64,000 bases of DNA from Chelativorans sp. AA-79 (GTDB taxonomy: Bacteria > Pseudomonadota > Alphaproteobacteria > Rhizobiales > Rhizobiaceae): contig NZ_CP120361.1 of the NCBI RefSeq assembly GCF_029457495.1, positions 3,364,001 through 3,428,000 on the forward strand. Direction: 5' to 3'. How positions within the stretch are numbered: position 1 is the stretch's first letter; each line of letters starts with the position of its first letter. The notes beneath the pieces were generated by a model. It did not search any database and was not told the origin of the DNA. It was given only the letters and a program-made list of their open reading frames with translations. Of the stretch, positions 7,343 through 16,462 are shown piece after piece. A program made the translations under genes and the position numbers.

Positions 7343-8044
7343 TCAGCGCGCTCTCTGGCCGAAGAGCACCTTCTTGGCTTCCTCGTCATTGGCGATGTTG
7401 CGGCGGTGCTCCTGGCCGACCTCGATCCCGCGCTGCACGGCAGGCCGCGCCATCATGGTCTCGAACCAGCGCTTCAGGTTGGGGAACTCGTTCAGGTCCT
7501 GCCCTTGGTTCTCGTAGGATCGCGTCCAGCCGATGGAGGCCATGTCGGCGATGGAATAGTCGCCGGCCAGGAACTCGCGAACGGCAAGCCGCTTGTTCAT
7601 CACGCCATAGAGGCGATTGCATTCGTTGGTGTAGCGCTCGATCGCATATTGGAGCTTCTCGGGCGCGTAGTTGCGGAAATGGTGCGCCTGCCCGGCCATC
7701 GGGCCGAGCCCTCCCATCTGCCAGAACAGCCACTGCTCGACTTCGACCCGCTGCCGCTCGTCGGCCGGATAGAAGCGGCCGAATTTCCGCCCGAGATATT
7801 GCAGGATCGCACCGGACTCGAAAATTGAGATCGGCTCGCCGCCGGGCCCTTCCGGGTCGACGATGGCCGGCATTCGGTTGTTCGGCGAGATCTTCAGGAA
7901 CTCTGGCTTGAACTGGTCGCCCTTGCCGATATTCACGTAGCGGACCTCGTAGGGAACCCCGAGCTCCTCCAGCATGATGGTGATCTTGTATCCGTTGGGC
8001 GTGGGCCAATAGTGCAGCTCGATGGGTTTGGTCTGTGTCGTCAT
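7343..8044 (-). CDS. glutathione S-transferase family protein (YfcG/YghU type)
   Basis: A 233-residue cytoplasmic protein. The N-terminal thioredoxin-like domain has HYWPTPNGYKITIMLEELGV, the NRMPAIVDPEG cis-proline motif and SIFESGAILQYLGRKFGRFY, all typical of Ure2p/YfcG-like glutathione transferases that often act as disulfide-bond reductases. The alpha-helical C-terminal domain includes EFLAGDYSIADMASIGW. The start at 8044 follows AGGAGA; an in-frame upstream extension lacks a ribosome binding site. It stands alone with convergent DUF2147 downstream. Substrate unknown. Confidence 0.9.
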   Translation of the reverse strand: MTTQTKPIELHYWPTPNGYKITIMLEELGVPYEVRYVNIGKGDQFKPEFLKISPNNRMPAIVDPEGPGGEPISIFESGAILQYLGRKFGRFYPADERQRVEVEQWLFWQMGGLGPMAGQAHHFRNYAPEKLQYAIERYTNECNRLYGVMNKRLAVREFLAGDYSIADMASIGWTRSYENQGQDLNEFPNLKRWFETMMARPAVQRGIEVGQEHRRNIANDEEAKKVLFGQRAR

Positions 8045-8271
8045 GAGCCTTTTCTCCTGGATTGGACACGAAAGAACTACGGACAACGGACGGTTTCGTT
8101 CAATACTCATCGAACTAAAAACCGATCAATAATCTTGAACCGCGGATGAATGGTGATCTCAGCACCGGTTCAGCGCCGCCGCGGCAGTATGCCCTCACGG
8201 TCCCAGGCGGACGGCACTCCCATCAATGGACGGCGACATCGGCAACGGAATACGGGCGGCAGGGCAGAACC
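8045..8271. other. intergenic region upstream of the glutathione transferase gene
   Basis: A 227-base divergent gap. The part nearest the transferase gene (8060-8150) is AT-rich and should contain its promoter. An in-frame plus-strand extension of the small 8272 frame covers part of it but has no convincing start. Nothing else was recognised. Confidence 0.4.
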
Positions 8272-8457
8272 ATGACAAATAACCTCAATCTCGCGGAACT
8301 GTTTCATCTGATGGCGAGAGCGGCCATGGTTCTTTCCGTACTCGCGCTTCCCTTGATGTTGATGGGCGGGGCAGATGGAGCCGGCGGCGGGCTCTACGAA
8401 AAGAAGACGGCCGGCGCCGGATTCGTTCTGCTGGTCAGCCTGCAGCGGTCGCGGTGA
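8272..8457 (+). CDS. putative small membrane protein
   Basis: A 61-residue frame, MTNNLNLAELFHLMARAAMV followed by a hydrophobic stretch (LSVLALPLMLMGGADGAGGG) and a second weaker one near the end (AGFVLLVSL). It could be a one- or two-helix membrane protein. AGGGCAGAACC lies just before the ATG. No family was recognised and the gene is isolated, so it is a weak call; it may be non-coding. Its stop lies 43 bases before amn. Confidence 0.35.
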   Translation: MTNNLNLAELFHLMARAAMVLSVLALPLMLMGGADGAGGGLYEKKTAGAGFVLLVSLQRSR

Positions 8458-8500
8458 TTCCCGACCTCGAAAACGCCCTCCAGAATCCCTATAATGGGAC

Positions 8501-10000
8501 ATGGAAAAGCGAATCTACCCTCAACCCATCGAAACCATCTCCAGCCCCGAACCGGTGGCGCGCCGGTCCTTCAGCGACGCGCGCGAGGCCGTCGAGGCCC
8601 TGAAGGAGATCTATGAACGCAACACCGCCTTCCTGCGCGAGGCGTTCATCCGCATCGGCCAAAGCGGCGAAAGCGACCGCCGCTACCGCGCCTTCTATCC
8701 CGAGGTGAGTCTCTCGACCGCGTCCTTCGCCCAGATCGACACGCGGCTGGCCTATGGGCACGTACCGGCACCCGGCACCTATGCGACCACGGTCACCCGG
8801 CCCGACCTGTTCGAGAGCTACTTCGTCGATCAGCTCGGGCTCCTCATGCGCAATCACGGCGTGGAGGTGACGGTCTCCGAATCGGAGACGCCCATCCCGC
8901 TGCATTTCGCCTTCCTGAAGGACACCTATGTGGAAGGCGCCGTCGCGAACCATCTCAAGCGCCCCCTGCGCGACCTCTTCGACGTGCCGGACCTGAACTC
9001 CATGGACGACGACATCGTCAACGGCACCTTCGAGCCGGGGCCGGGCGACCCGATGCCGCTTGCCCCCTTCACCGCGCAGCGCATCGACTATTCGCTCCAC
9101 CGCCTCTCGCACTACACCGCGACCTTGCCGGAGCATTTCCAGAACTTCGTCCTCTTCACGAACTACCAGTTTTATATCGACGAGTTCTGCGCCCTCGCAC
9201 GCGAGCTGATGGCGCAGGGCGGCGGAGGCTACGAGTGCTTCGTGGAGCCCGGCAACATCGTGACCATGGCCGGCGAGAGCTCGCCGCCGGACGTGATGTT
9301 GTCGCGCCTGCCGCAGATGCCCGCCTATCACCTCAGAAAGGCCGATCACGGCGGCATCACAATGGTCAATATCGGCGTCGGCCCCTCCAACGCGAAGACG
9401 ATCACCGATCACATCGCCGTCCTGCGTCCCCATGCATGGCTGATGCTCGGCCACTGCGCCGGGCTGCGCCACACCCAGGCGCTGGGCGACTATGTGCTCG
9501 CGCACGCCTATGTGCGCGAGGACCACGTGCTCGACGACGACCTGCCGGTGTGGGTGCCGCTGCCGGCGCTGGCCGAGGTGCAGGTGGCGCTGCAGGAGGC
9601 GGTGGCAGAGGTCACGGGGCTTTCCGGATACGAGCTGAAGCGCATCATGCGCACCGGCACCGTCGCGACCATCGACAACCGCAACTGGGAGCTGCGCGAG
9701 CAGCGCGGCCCGGTGCAGCGGCTGTCCCAATCGCGCGCCATCGCGCTCGACATGGAATCGGCCACGATCGCGGCCAACGGGTTCCGCTTCCGCGTGCCCT
9801 ACGGAACGCTGCTCTGCGTCTCCGACAAGCCGCTGCACGGCGAATTGAAGCTGCCCGGCATGGCCACGGATTTCTACAAGCGGCAGGTGGCGCAGCATCT
9901 GAAGATCGGCATGCGCGCGGTGGAGAAGCTGGCGGAGATGCCGCCGGAGCGCCTCCATTCGCGCAAGCTGCGCAGCTTCTCCGAGACGGCGTTCCAGTAG
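8501..10000 (+). CDS. amn: AMP nucleosidase
   Basis: A 499-residue protein matching AMP nucleosidase, which splits AMP into adenine and ribose 5-phosphate and helps set adenylate pools. The N-terminal domain (DAREAVEALKEIYERNTAFL, FYPEVSLSTASFAQIDTRLA, then RPDLFESYFVDQLGLLMRNH) and the C-terminal phosphorylase-like domain (GNIVTMAGESSPPDVMLS, MLGHCAGLRHTQALGDYVLA, LDMESATIAANGFRFRVPYG, CVSDKPLHGELKLPGMA) are both present and of usual length. The MESATIAANG stretch corresponds to the ribose-binding region of the PNP/UDP family. No clear Shine-Dalgarno precedes the ATG. The stop is five bases from that of the convergent methyltransferase. Confidence 0.95.
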   Translation: MEKRIYPQPIETISSPEPVARRSFSDAREAVEALKEIYERNTAFLREAFIRIGQSGESDRRYRAFYPEVSLSTASFAQIDTRLAYGHVPAPGTYATTVTRPDLFESYFVDQLGLLMRNHGVEVTVSESETPIPLHFAFLKDTYVEGAVANHLKRPLRDLFDVPDLNSMDDDIVNGTFEPGPGDPMPLAPFTAQRIDYSLHRLSHYTATLPEHFQNFVLFTNYQFYIDEFCALARELMAQGGGGYECFVEPGNIVTMAGESSPPDVMLSRLPQMPAYHLRKADHGGITMVNIGVGPSNAKTITDHIAVLRPHAWLMLGHCAGLRHTQALGDYVLAHAYVREDHVLDDDLPVWVPLPALAEVQVALQEAVAEVTGLSGYELKRIMRTGTVATIDNRNWELREQRGPVQRLSQSRAIALDMESATIAANGFRFRVPYGTLLCVSDKPLHGELKLPGMATDFYKRQVAQHLKIGMRAVEKLAEMPPERLHSRKLRSFSETAFQ

Positions 10001-10004
10001 GCCG

Positions 10005-10625
10005 TCAAGCCGCGCCTGGGCCGTGCAGCGGACTGCGGCGCGTGATGCGGTAGACGGAAGCGGGCGGCACGTTCAGCATCGTCCGGCCGATGCGTACCGC
10101 CTTCAGGCCCAGCCGGTCCAGAATGGGACGCGGAACCGGGCAGCGCGGACCATAGGTGAACTGGTAGAGGGAGCCGCCGGGACGCATGTAGAAGAATGCG
10201 CCGGCGACGATCGCCATGATCTTGCGCGGGCTCATGGAAAGAAGCGGGAGTCCGCTTACGACCGCACCGACCGGAGCCCCCTCGTAGAGGCCGGCCTGGG
10301 CAAGGCGCGCGGCATCCACCGGCAGGATGCGGGCATTGGGGAAGCGCTGGCGCAGCAAGGTCACGAAATCCGGGCCGAGTTCGATGATCGTGAGGTCCTC
10401 CTGCGCCAGCCCGCGCTTGAGAAGCGCGCGCGTGAAAACACCGGTTCCGGCGCCGAGCTCCAGGACAGGCGCCGATTTGGGGCCGATCTCGCTGGTGATG
10501 AGGTCCGCGAGCGCGGAGCTCGAAGGCGCTATGGCCGAGACGCGCCACGGATTCGAGAGCCATGCCCGCAGGAAGGGCAGCACGTCGGACGGCGTAGCGG
10601 ATCTTTCGGGGTTGCAGCGTGCCAT
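10005..10625 (-). CDS. PmtA-like phospholipid N-methyltransferase family protein
   Basis: A 206-residue class I SAM-dependent methyltransferase. It has the LRAWLSNPWRVSAIAPSSSA segment typical of the phospholipid N-methyltransferase group (COG3963), motif I VLELGAGTGVFTRALL, then TIIELGPDFVTLLRQRF and PVGAVVSGLPLLSMSP. Enzymes of this group methylate phosphatidylethanolamine towards phosphatidylcholine at the inner membrane; rRNA-methylase-like names are also used for it. The ATG at 10625 follows GAGAGG. Family assignment is firm, but whether it is the main PmtA or a paralogue cannot be decided from sequence alone. Confidence 0.8.
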   Translation of the reverse strand: MARCNPERSATPSDVLPFLRAWLSNPWRVSAIAPSSSALADLITSEIGPKSAPVLELGAGTGVFTRALLKRGLAQEDLTIIELGPDFVTLLRQRFPNARILPVDAARLAQAGLYEGAPVGAVVSGLPLLSMSPRKIMAIVAGAFFYMRPGGSLYQFTYGPRCPVPRPILDRLGLKAVRIGRTMLNVPPASVYRITRRSPLHGPGAA

Positions 10626-10797
10626 TGAAGAGCCTCTCGGGAAGCTGGGGGACGCTACAGCCATTCTTCTTCTCCGGCAACTCGCCTTCGCGTGTGAATC
10701 ACGAAGCGGAGCTCGCAAACGGCAACCGATACCTGCGGGCTCGGGGGGAGGCATTTTGCCCTTGCCCCCGCCATATTTGCACCGTTAGAGCATCGGC

Positions 10798-11826
10798 ATG
10801 AGCAGCCAGCGCCGCACCTCCCGCCTTGCCGCCATCGCCATGGCAGCGGCCTTCTGCGTCTCGGTGCCGCTGGTGCTTGGCTTCCTAAAGCACCTGCACC
10901 CCGCCTTCGACAGCTTCGCCCATCTCCGTGCACATCTGGCGGTGTTGCTCGCCGTGCTGTCCCTGCCATTGCTGTTCTTCGCCTCCTGGCGCGCGCACGG
11001 CCTGCTCGCCCTCGCGCTGGCCGTGGCCGCTTTCACCAGCGTCCTCGATGTCCCGCTTCTCCAGCGGCTTTCCGGCGGCCCCGCAGAGGCTTCCCCGCCG
11101 GATGTCGCCCGTTACCGGCTGCTTCAGCTCAACCTGCGCTATGACAACAGCAGCCCGAAAGAGGTGTTGTCGCTGATCGGCCGCAGCCAGCCGGACGTGA
11201 TCACGCTGGAGGAGGTGTCGGCCATGTGGCGGCGCGAACTGGCCTTGATCGAGAAGGCATATCCGCACAGCCTCTTCTGTTCGCGGCCGGGCGTCGGCGG
11301 TGTCGCCATCCTCTCGCGCCGGCCGTTCCTGCATCCATCCCGGGCGGAGTGCTTCAACAAGGGGGCTCTGGCCATCGCCACGGTCAGTTTCGGCGGCACG
11401 GCGGTGGACATCGCGGCCATCCATCTGGGCTGGCCGTGGCCCTTCGAGCAGTCCAGGCAGCTCACCCATGTGACGCCGACGCTGAAGAGGAAAATGGGAG
11501 CAACCGCCATCCTGGCCGGGGACCTCAATGCGGTCTCCTGGAGCGCCGCCGCCGAGCAGCTTGCCGCGGCGGGTGGTCTCACCCGCCTGCGCCATATCGG
11601 GCCGACCTGGCTCGCGCAGCCGCTGCCAAACCGGCTGCGGCGCGTGGCCGGCCTGCCGATCGACAACATCTTCGTGAAGGGCCGCATCGCAGTGGTCGCG
11701 ACGCGCAGGCTGGACGATGCCGGCTCGGACCACCTGCCGGTGCTCCTGGAGTTCGACGTGCTTCCACAGCTCAAAGGCAGCCAGACCCTGCAGGCCTCCG
11801 TTGCAGCGCTGCAAGCGGTACGCTGA
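10798..11826 (+). CDS. endonuclease/exonuclease/phosphatase (EEP) family protein with membrane anchor
   Basis: A 342-residue protein. Three hydrophobic helices occupy residues about 10-85, followed by an EEP domain from about residue 100: LLQLNLRYDNSSPKEVLSLI, the metal-binding glutamate in ITLEEVSAMW, GGVAILSRRPF, IHLGWPWP, AGDLNAVSW and the final SDHLPVLLEF. These are the Asn, Glu, Asp/Asn and Asp/His positions of the family, so it is probably active on phosphodiester or phosphoester bonds, facing the periplasm. The substrate is unknown (nucleic acid, lipid or phosphate ester). It precedes an acyltransferase gene on the same strand after 103 bases. Confidence 0.85.
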   Translation: MSSQRRTSRLAAIAMAAAFCVSVPLVLGFLKHLHPAFDSFAHLRAHLAVLLAVLSLPLLFFASWRAHGLLALALAVAAFTSVLDVPLLQRLSGGPAEASPPDVARYRLLQLNLRYDNSSPKEVLSLIGRSQPDVITLEEVSAMWRRELALIEKAYPHSLFCSRPGVGGVAILSRRPFLHPSRAECFNKGALAIATVSFGGTAVDIAAIHLGWPWPFEQSRQLTHVTPTLKRKMGATAILAGDLNAVSWSAAAEQLAAAGGLTRLRHIGPTWLAQPLPNRLRRVAGLPIDNIFVKGRIAVVATRRLDDAGSDHLPVLLEFDVLPQLKGSQTLQASVAALQAVR

Positions 11827-11861
11827 AGCCACACGCGGTCACGTGCCCGCATTCTTTTTTG

Positions 11862-11894
11862 CCGCACCGCAACATTATTTTGGTTGCGGCGCGG
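11862..11894 (+). promoter_or_regulatory. leader hairpin before the acyltransferase gene
   Basis: CCGCACCGCAAC (11862-11873) pairs with GTTGCGGCGCGG (11883-11894) with one mismatch and a nine-base AT-rich loop, just after a run of six T. It could terminate the EEP transcript or structure the acyltransferase leader, 36 bases before the proposed start. Confidence 0.4.
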
Positions 11895-11929
11895 TGAATG
11901 CCGGGCCAAGCTGCCTGCCGGGGATTCGA

Positions 11930-12940
11930 ATGGGCGAGGTGATGTCAGCGAGGACGTCATCCATGGTGCAGCTGCGTTCGATTCAGGTCTTGCGTGCGAT
12001 CGCGGCCCTGGCGGTCGTGTTCTTCCACCTGTCGCCCTCGGAATGGACCCTGGGCGCAGCCGGCGTGGACCTTTTCTTCGTCATCTCCGGCTTCATCATG
12101 GGCACTGTCGGGCTCGGCGACGGTCCGGGCCGCTTCATGACCAAGCGCATCATCCGCATCGTGCCGCTCTACTGGGCGGTCACTTTTGCCATGTGCGCCG
12201 CGTCGCTGGTGCCGGGGCTCTTCTCCACCTTCACCTTCGACCTGCCAAGGCTGTTCACGTCGCTCTTCTTCATCCCCTCCGAGGATCCGGAGGGAAAGGT
12301 CTGGCCGCTGGTGGTCGTCGGCTGGACGCTGAATTACGAGATGTTCTTCTACGCGCTCTTTGCACTGGGGCTTTGGCTCGGCCGCCCCATCCTGGCGTCG
12401 GCCGTCATCATCATGGGGCTGGCCGTCGCCGGCTGGGCGCTCCAGCCGCAGCCGACCATCCCGCACTTCTACATGAACCAGTTGCTGGTCGAGTTCGTCT
12501 TCGGTCTCCTGCTCTCGCGCGCGGTCTTCTTCAAAAGCGCCCCGCTCGGATCGGGGCTCGCGATCGCAGGCTTTGCCGGCCTGCTTTCACTGGGCGTCGG
12601 CAGCGACACGCCTGAGTGGCGCATCCTCTATTGGGGGCTGCCCGCTCTGGCGATCGTCGCAGGCTTCGTCGCGATCGAGCGCGCCGGCGCATTTCCGGCG
12701 CATGCGCTGCGCCCGCTGGAAAAGCTGGGTGATGCGTCCTACTCGCTGTACCTGACGCACGGGATCGTGCTCGGCATCGTCGGCAAGGTCTTGGGGCACG
12801 GAAGCGCCTCGGCGATCCTCACGGCACTCGTCGCCTGCATCGTGGTGGCGATGCTGTCCTACCACATCTTCGAACGCCCGGTGGGACAAGTCCTGCGCGG
12901 GCTCCTGACTGGTCCGGCGACGGCGAAGGCCTCCGCGTAG
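11930..12940 (+). CDS. acyltransferase 3 family membrane protein
   Basis: A 336-residue integral membrane protein with about ten hydrophobic helices. Acyltransferase-3 signatures are clear: IQVLRAIAALAVVFFHLSPS with the catalytic-type histidine, GVDLFFVISGFIM, then KRIIRIVPLYW and a late LGDASYSLYLTHGIVLG. The family O-acetylates or succinylates surface polysaccharides; ExoZ of Sinorhizobium is a member with the same length. The start is uncertain: ATG at 11930, 11942 and 11963 are all in frame; GGGGA five bases before 11930 favours the first. No other polysaccharide gene is nearby. Confidence 0.85.
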   Translation: MGEVMSARTSSMVQLRSIQVLRAIAALAVVFFHLSPSEWTLGAAGVDLFFVISGFIMGTVGLGDGPGRFMTKRIIRIVPLYWAVTFAMCAASLVPGLFSTFTFDLPRLFTSLFFIPSEDPEGKVWPLVVVGWTLNYEMFFYALFALGLWLGRPILASAVIIMGLAVAGWALQPQPTIPHFYMNQLLVEFVFGLLLSRAVFFKSAPLGSGLAIAGFAGLLSLGVGSDTPEWRILYWGLPALAIVAGFVAIERAGAFPAHALRPLEKLGDASYSLYLTHGIVLGIVGKVLGHGSASAILTALVACIVVAMLSYHIFERPVGQVLRGLLTGPATAKASA

Positions 12941-12981
12941 AAGCGAGGGCGGCCGGGCTGCAAACCGGCGCCCCCTGGCCC

Positions 12982-14688
12982 TCACATATTCTGGTAGACG
13001 GGACCCTCGCCGCCCTGCGGCGGCACCCAGTTGATGTTCTGGTTGGGGTCCTTGATGTCGCAGGTCTTGCAGTGCACGCAGTTCTGCGCGTTGATGACGA
13101 AGCGGGCCTCGGTGCTTTTCGGTGCGGCTCCGCCCTTCTCGGCGGCGCCGGGCCCGCCGGCCAGCGAATTGCCTTCCGCATCGACCCACTCGTAGACGCC
13201 GGCCGGGCAGTAGCGGGTGGAAGGCCCGGCATAGACGCCGTATTCGGACGCCTTCTGGAGATCCATGTCCTTCACCTGCAGATGCACCGGCTGGTCCTCC
13301 TCGTGGTTGGTGTTGGACAGGAACACCGAGGAGAGGCGGTCGAAGGTGAGCACGCCGTCGGGCTTGGGGTAGTCGATCGGCTCGTGCTTCTCGGCGGCGT
13401 CCAGCGTCTCGTGGTCGGCCTTGCGGTGGCCGAGCGTGCCCAGCGGCGAGAAGCCAAAGAGGGAGTTGCACCACATGTCGATGCCGCCGATCCCCACGCC
13501 CACGATGGTCCCGAAGCGCGACCAGAGCGGCTTGACGTTGCGCACCTTCTTGAGATCGCTGCCGATATCGGAGCCGCGCCAGGCGTCCTCGTAGGCGGAG
13601 AGCTCGTCATTGGCGCGCCCTGCCGCGAGCGCCTCCGCCACGTGCTCGGCGGCGAGCATTCCCGACAGCACCGCGTTGTGCGAGCCCTTGATGCGGGGAA
13701 CATTGACCAGGCCGGCGGAGCAGCCCATCAGCAGCCCGCCCGGAAAGCTCATCTTCGGGACCGACTGCCAGCCGCCCTCGGTGATGGCGCGCGCGCCGTA
13801 GGAGATGCGCTTGCCACCCTCGAACGTGCCGCGCATGGCGGGATGGGTCTTGAAGCGCTGGAACTCCTCGAAAGGCGCGAGATAGGGGTTCTTGTAGTTC
13901 AAATGGACGACGAAGCCGACGGCCACCAGGTTCTCGTCGAAATGATAGAGGAAGGAGCCGCCGCCGGTCTGCCGGTCGAGCGGCCAGCCGAAGGAGTGCT
14001 GCACCAGGCCGGGCTTGTGCTTCTCCGGCCTCACCTCCCACAGCTCCTTGAGGCCGATGCCGTATTTTTGCGGCTCGCGGTCCTCCGCAAGCGCATAGCG
14101 GGCGATGAGCTGCTTGGCGAGCGAGCCGCGCGCGCCCTCCCCGATCAGCACATATTTGCCCAGAAGCGCCATGCCGGGCTGGTAGGCAGGACCGTGCGAG
14201 CCGTCGCGCTCCACGCCCATGTCGCCGGTGACGACGCCGATGACGGCGTTCTCCTCATTGTAGAGGACGTCGACGGCGGCGAAGCCCGGATAGATCTCCA
14301 CCCCCAGCGCCTCGGCGTGCCCGGCCAGCCATTTGCAGACATTGCCGAGCGAGACGATGTAGTTGCCGTGATTGCTCATCAGCGGCGGCATCAGGAGATT
14401 GGGCAGCCGCATGGAGCCTGCCGGCCCCAGCACCAGGAACCGGTCGTCGGTGACCGGGGTCTTGAACGGGTGATCCTTCTCGGTGCGCCAATCGCGCAGG
14501 AGCCGGTCGATACCGATCGGATCCACCACCGCGCCCGAGAGGATGTGCGCCCCAACTTCGCCGCCCTTCTCGAGCACGACAACGGAAAGCTCCGGATCGA
14601 GCTGCTTCAGCCTGATCGATGCCGCAAGCCCCGCCGGCCCTGCACCGACGATCACCACATCGAATTCCATGCTTTCGCGTTCGCTCAT
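12982..14688 (-). CDS. electron transfer flavoprotein-ubiquinone oxidoreductase
   Basis: A 568-residue protein. It starts with an FAD-binding VVIVGAGPAGLAASIRLKQL, has LSGAVVDPIGIDRLL, GGLLMGCSAGLVNVPRIKGS and ends with a [4Fe-4S] site: CPAGVYEW and CVHCKTCDIKDPNQNINWVP. It passes electrons from reduced ETF, supplied by fatty-acid and amino-acid dehydrogenases (including the isovaleryl-CoA step upstream of MccAB), to ubiquinone at the inner membrane. The start is set by TTGGAGGAATGG before ATG at 14688; an in-frame upstream extension is not supported. It is convergent with the acyltransferase gene. Confidence 0.95.
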   Translation of the reverse strand: MSERESMEFDVVIVGAGPAGLAASIRLKQLDPELSVVVLEKGGEVGAHILSGAVVDPIGIDRLLRDWRTEKDHPFKTPVTDDRFLVLGPAGSMRLPNLLMPPLMSNHGNYIVSLGNVCKWLAGHAEALGVEIYPGFAAVDVLYNEENAVIGVVTGDMGVERDGSHGPAYQPGMALLGKYVLIGEGARGSLAKQLIARYALAEDREPQKYGIGLKELWEVRPEKHKPGLVQHSFGWPLDRQTGGGSFLYHFDENLVAVGFVVHLNYKNPYLAPFEEFQRFKTHPAMRGTFEGGKRISYGARAITEGGWQSVPKMSFPGGLLMGCSAGLVNVPRIKGSHNAVLSGMLAAEHVAEALAAGRANDELSAYEDAWRGSDIGSDLKKVRNVKPLWSRFGTIVGVGIGGIDMWCNSLFGFSPLGTLGHRKADHETLDAAEKHEPIDYPKPDGVLTFDRLSSVFLSNTNHEEDQPVHLQVKDMDLQKASEYGVYAGPSTRYCPAGVYEWVDAEGNSLAGGPGAAEKGGAAPKSTEARFVINAQNCVHCKTCDIKDPNQNINWVPPQGGEGPVYQNM

Positions 14689-14956
14689 CCATTCCTCCAA
14701 GGCTTGCGACGGCTTGCCGGTCTCAAGCCGGCTATAGCGCATAGCCAAAGACGGCGAAACCACCCATGGCCCCGCAATGAGCACCAGCGCCGGGATCACG
14801 GTTTTGTTCAAACGTAAACGCAATTCAACTTGCGCTGGCATGCATAGACTTGGATACAATTGCGCCTCGCGCGGGAGGATCGCCGTCTGCGCGAAGACTG
14901 GTTTGTGCACACGTCCTACGCCAATTTTGTCTATCTGCCGCGGAGAGAACTTCGTC

Positions 14957-15715
14957 ATGCAGAATGAGAGGGAATCCGTCGTCAATCGAGAAAGAGAATT
15001 TCACAATATCCGGTTCGGCCAGGAGGAAGACCCAAGAAAATACCTTGACAAGTGGTATCGAACGATACGCCACGGCGCAGAACGCCAGGACGAGGAAATA
15101 ATACGCCGTTCGAAAGACGCGGATGTTCTTGAATACGGTTGTTCCGATGGCGGATGGTCCCTGTACTCCTTGCGGCTCCCCGACATCTGCCGCTCTCTGA
15201 CAGGAATCGACATTTCGGATGTTGCCGTGGCCAAGGCGAACGAACGGGCGCGCGAGCTTGGGAACGCCAACGCCGCGTTCTTCGCGATGAATGCGGAAGA
15301 CATGTCCTTCGAGGACAACAGGTTCGACCTGGTGTATGGACGCGGGATCATCCATCATCTCGATCTGGACCGGTGCTTTTCCGACGTGGCGCGGGTGTTG
15401 AAGCCGAACGGGGTGGCGAGCTTTTACGAGCCGATGGGACACAATCCCCTCCTGAACGCCTACCGGAGGCGTACACCGGACATCCGCACCGTTGATGAAC
15501 ATCCCCTGCTGGTGTCGGATTTCGCGCTGGCCCGCCGCTATTTCAGCGGCGTCCGGGTGGATTATTTCGGCCTGTGCTCCGTCGGAAGCGCGCTGGCGCC
15601 GCCGGGCATGTCGGAGGTCGTCTATTCGGCCGGCAAGGCGGTCGATTCCGTGGTTCTGGCAATACCCTTCGTGAAACGGTTCGCCTGGTATGCGCTCCTG
15701 ACGCTCAGGGTCTGA
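14957..15715 (+). CDS. class I SAM-dependent methyltransferase, more AT-rich than neighbours
   Basis: A 252-residue cytoplasmic protein with the Methyltransf_11 pattern: motif I VLEYGCSDGGWSLYSLRL, motif II ITGIDISDVAVAKANERAR-like acidic strand, MNAEDMSFEDNRFDLVYGRG and HHLDLDRCFSDVARVLKPNG. The first 110 codons are noticeably richer in A/T (many AAA, AAT, ATA) than flanking genes, a mild sign of lateral transfer. Start chosen at ATG after GGAGAG; an upstream in-frame extension lacks support. Substrate unknown; small molecules or glycan sugars are common targets of this family. Confidence 0.75.
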   Translation: MQNERESVVNREREFHNIRFGQEEDPRKYLDKWYRTIRHGAERQDEEIIRRSKDADVLEYGCSDGGWSLYSLRLPDICRSLTGIDISDVAVAKANERARELGNANAAFFAMNAEDMSFEDNRFDLVYGRGIIHHLDLDRCFSDVARVLKPNGVASFYEPMGHNPLLNAYRRRTPDIRTVDEHPLLVSDFALARRYFSGVRVDYFGLCSVGSALAPPGMSEVVYSAGKAVDSVVLAIPFVKRFAWYALLTLRV

Positions 15716-15830
15716 CAAAGGGTGCTCTTTCGGCCGGACGAGGCACTACCAAGTCCGGCCTTGCCGGCCTACAATCACCTGCGCTCGCCGGCGCGGAGCC
15801 TGTACGCCCGACGCGCGGGAGACCCAGGCC

Positions 15831-16418
15831 ATGCCAAGCATCGCGCGATTTGCCGCCCTCGTCTCCGCAGCCCTCCTGTTGGGCGCGGGGCCGGCTGACG
15901 ATGGGCGCTGGCTTGCCGGCGGCTACTCCTTCTCAGACGAGCTCGGCGGCTTTCGTATCCTTGCCGTCCGCGGCAGCGGCACACGCGCCGACCCGGTTGT
16001 GCTCATCCAGGAGCTCTATTCCGCCAGCGCCGTGGTCGTCGTCATCCGCCAGGACGGACCCGGGGCGCCGCAGGCGGAGTCCCGGCGGCCCGGCATGGCG
16101 CTCTACCTGCGGATCGAGACGGTGAATGCGAGCGGGCTCGCCTGGGTCGAATTCTCGTACGAGCTGCAGGTTCACCTGGGCAAACCCAGCGTCTATGGCG
16201 ACGGCCTCTCCTTCGACCAGGCGCAGGCGGAGGCAGGCACGGTGTCCGCAGACGCCTTCGCCTCCTACAGCCGCGACTTCGAGCCCCATGACCGCCTGCT
16301 CTTCCGCGACGGCAAGGTGGATCCCAAGGAGACGGCCACATTCTCCATGCTCATCACCGACCTTACACCCACCTACCAGTTCCATCTGGTGCAGGATCCG
16401 CGCATCCCCTTCTCTTGA
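15831..16418 (+). CDS. hypothetical secreted protein
   Basis: A 195-residue protein with a probable signal peptide (SIARFAALVSAALLLGAGPA). The mature part is mixed alpha/beta with no catalytic motif that I recognise: DDGRWLAGGYSFSDELGGFR, then RPGMALYLRIETVNASGLAW and a C-terminal FSMLITDLTPTYQFHLVQDP. It lies 44 bases upstream of the uracil-DNA glycosylase start on the same strand and may share a transcript. No family assignment is offered. Confidence 0.65.
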   Translation: MPSIARFAALVSAALLLGAGPADDGRWLAGGYSFSDELGGFRILAVRGSGTRADPVVLIQELYSASAVVVVIRQDGPGAPQAESRRPGMALYLRIETVNASGLAWVEFSYELQVHLGKPSVYGDGLSFDQAQAEAGTVSADAFASYSRDFEPHDRLLFRDGKVDPKETATFSMLITDLTPTYQFHLVQDPRIPFS

Positions 16419-16462
16419 GGCACAGGCTTGCATTGCACGCTCCGGCGAGCGAAAACCGGGAC

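Noticed and set aside
11915..11935. 3' end of a tRNA gene suggested by GGGGATTCGAA
   Set aside because: No matching acceptor stem, anticodon arm or D arm on either strand.
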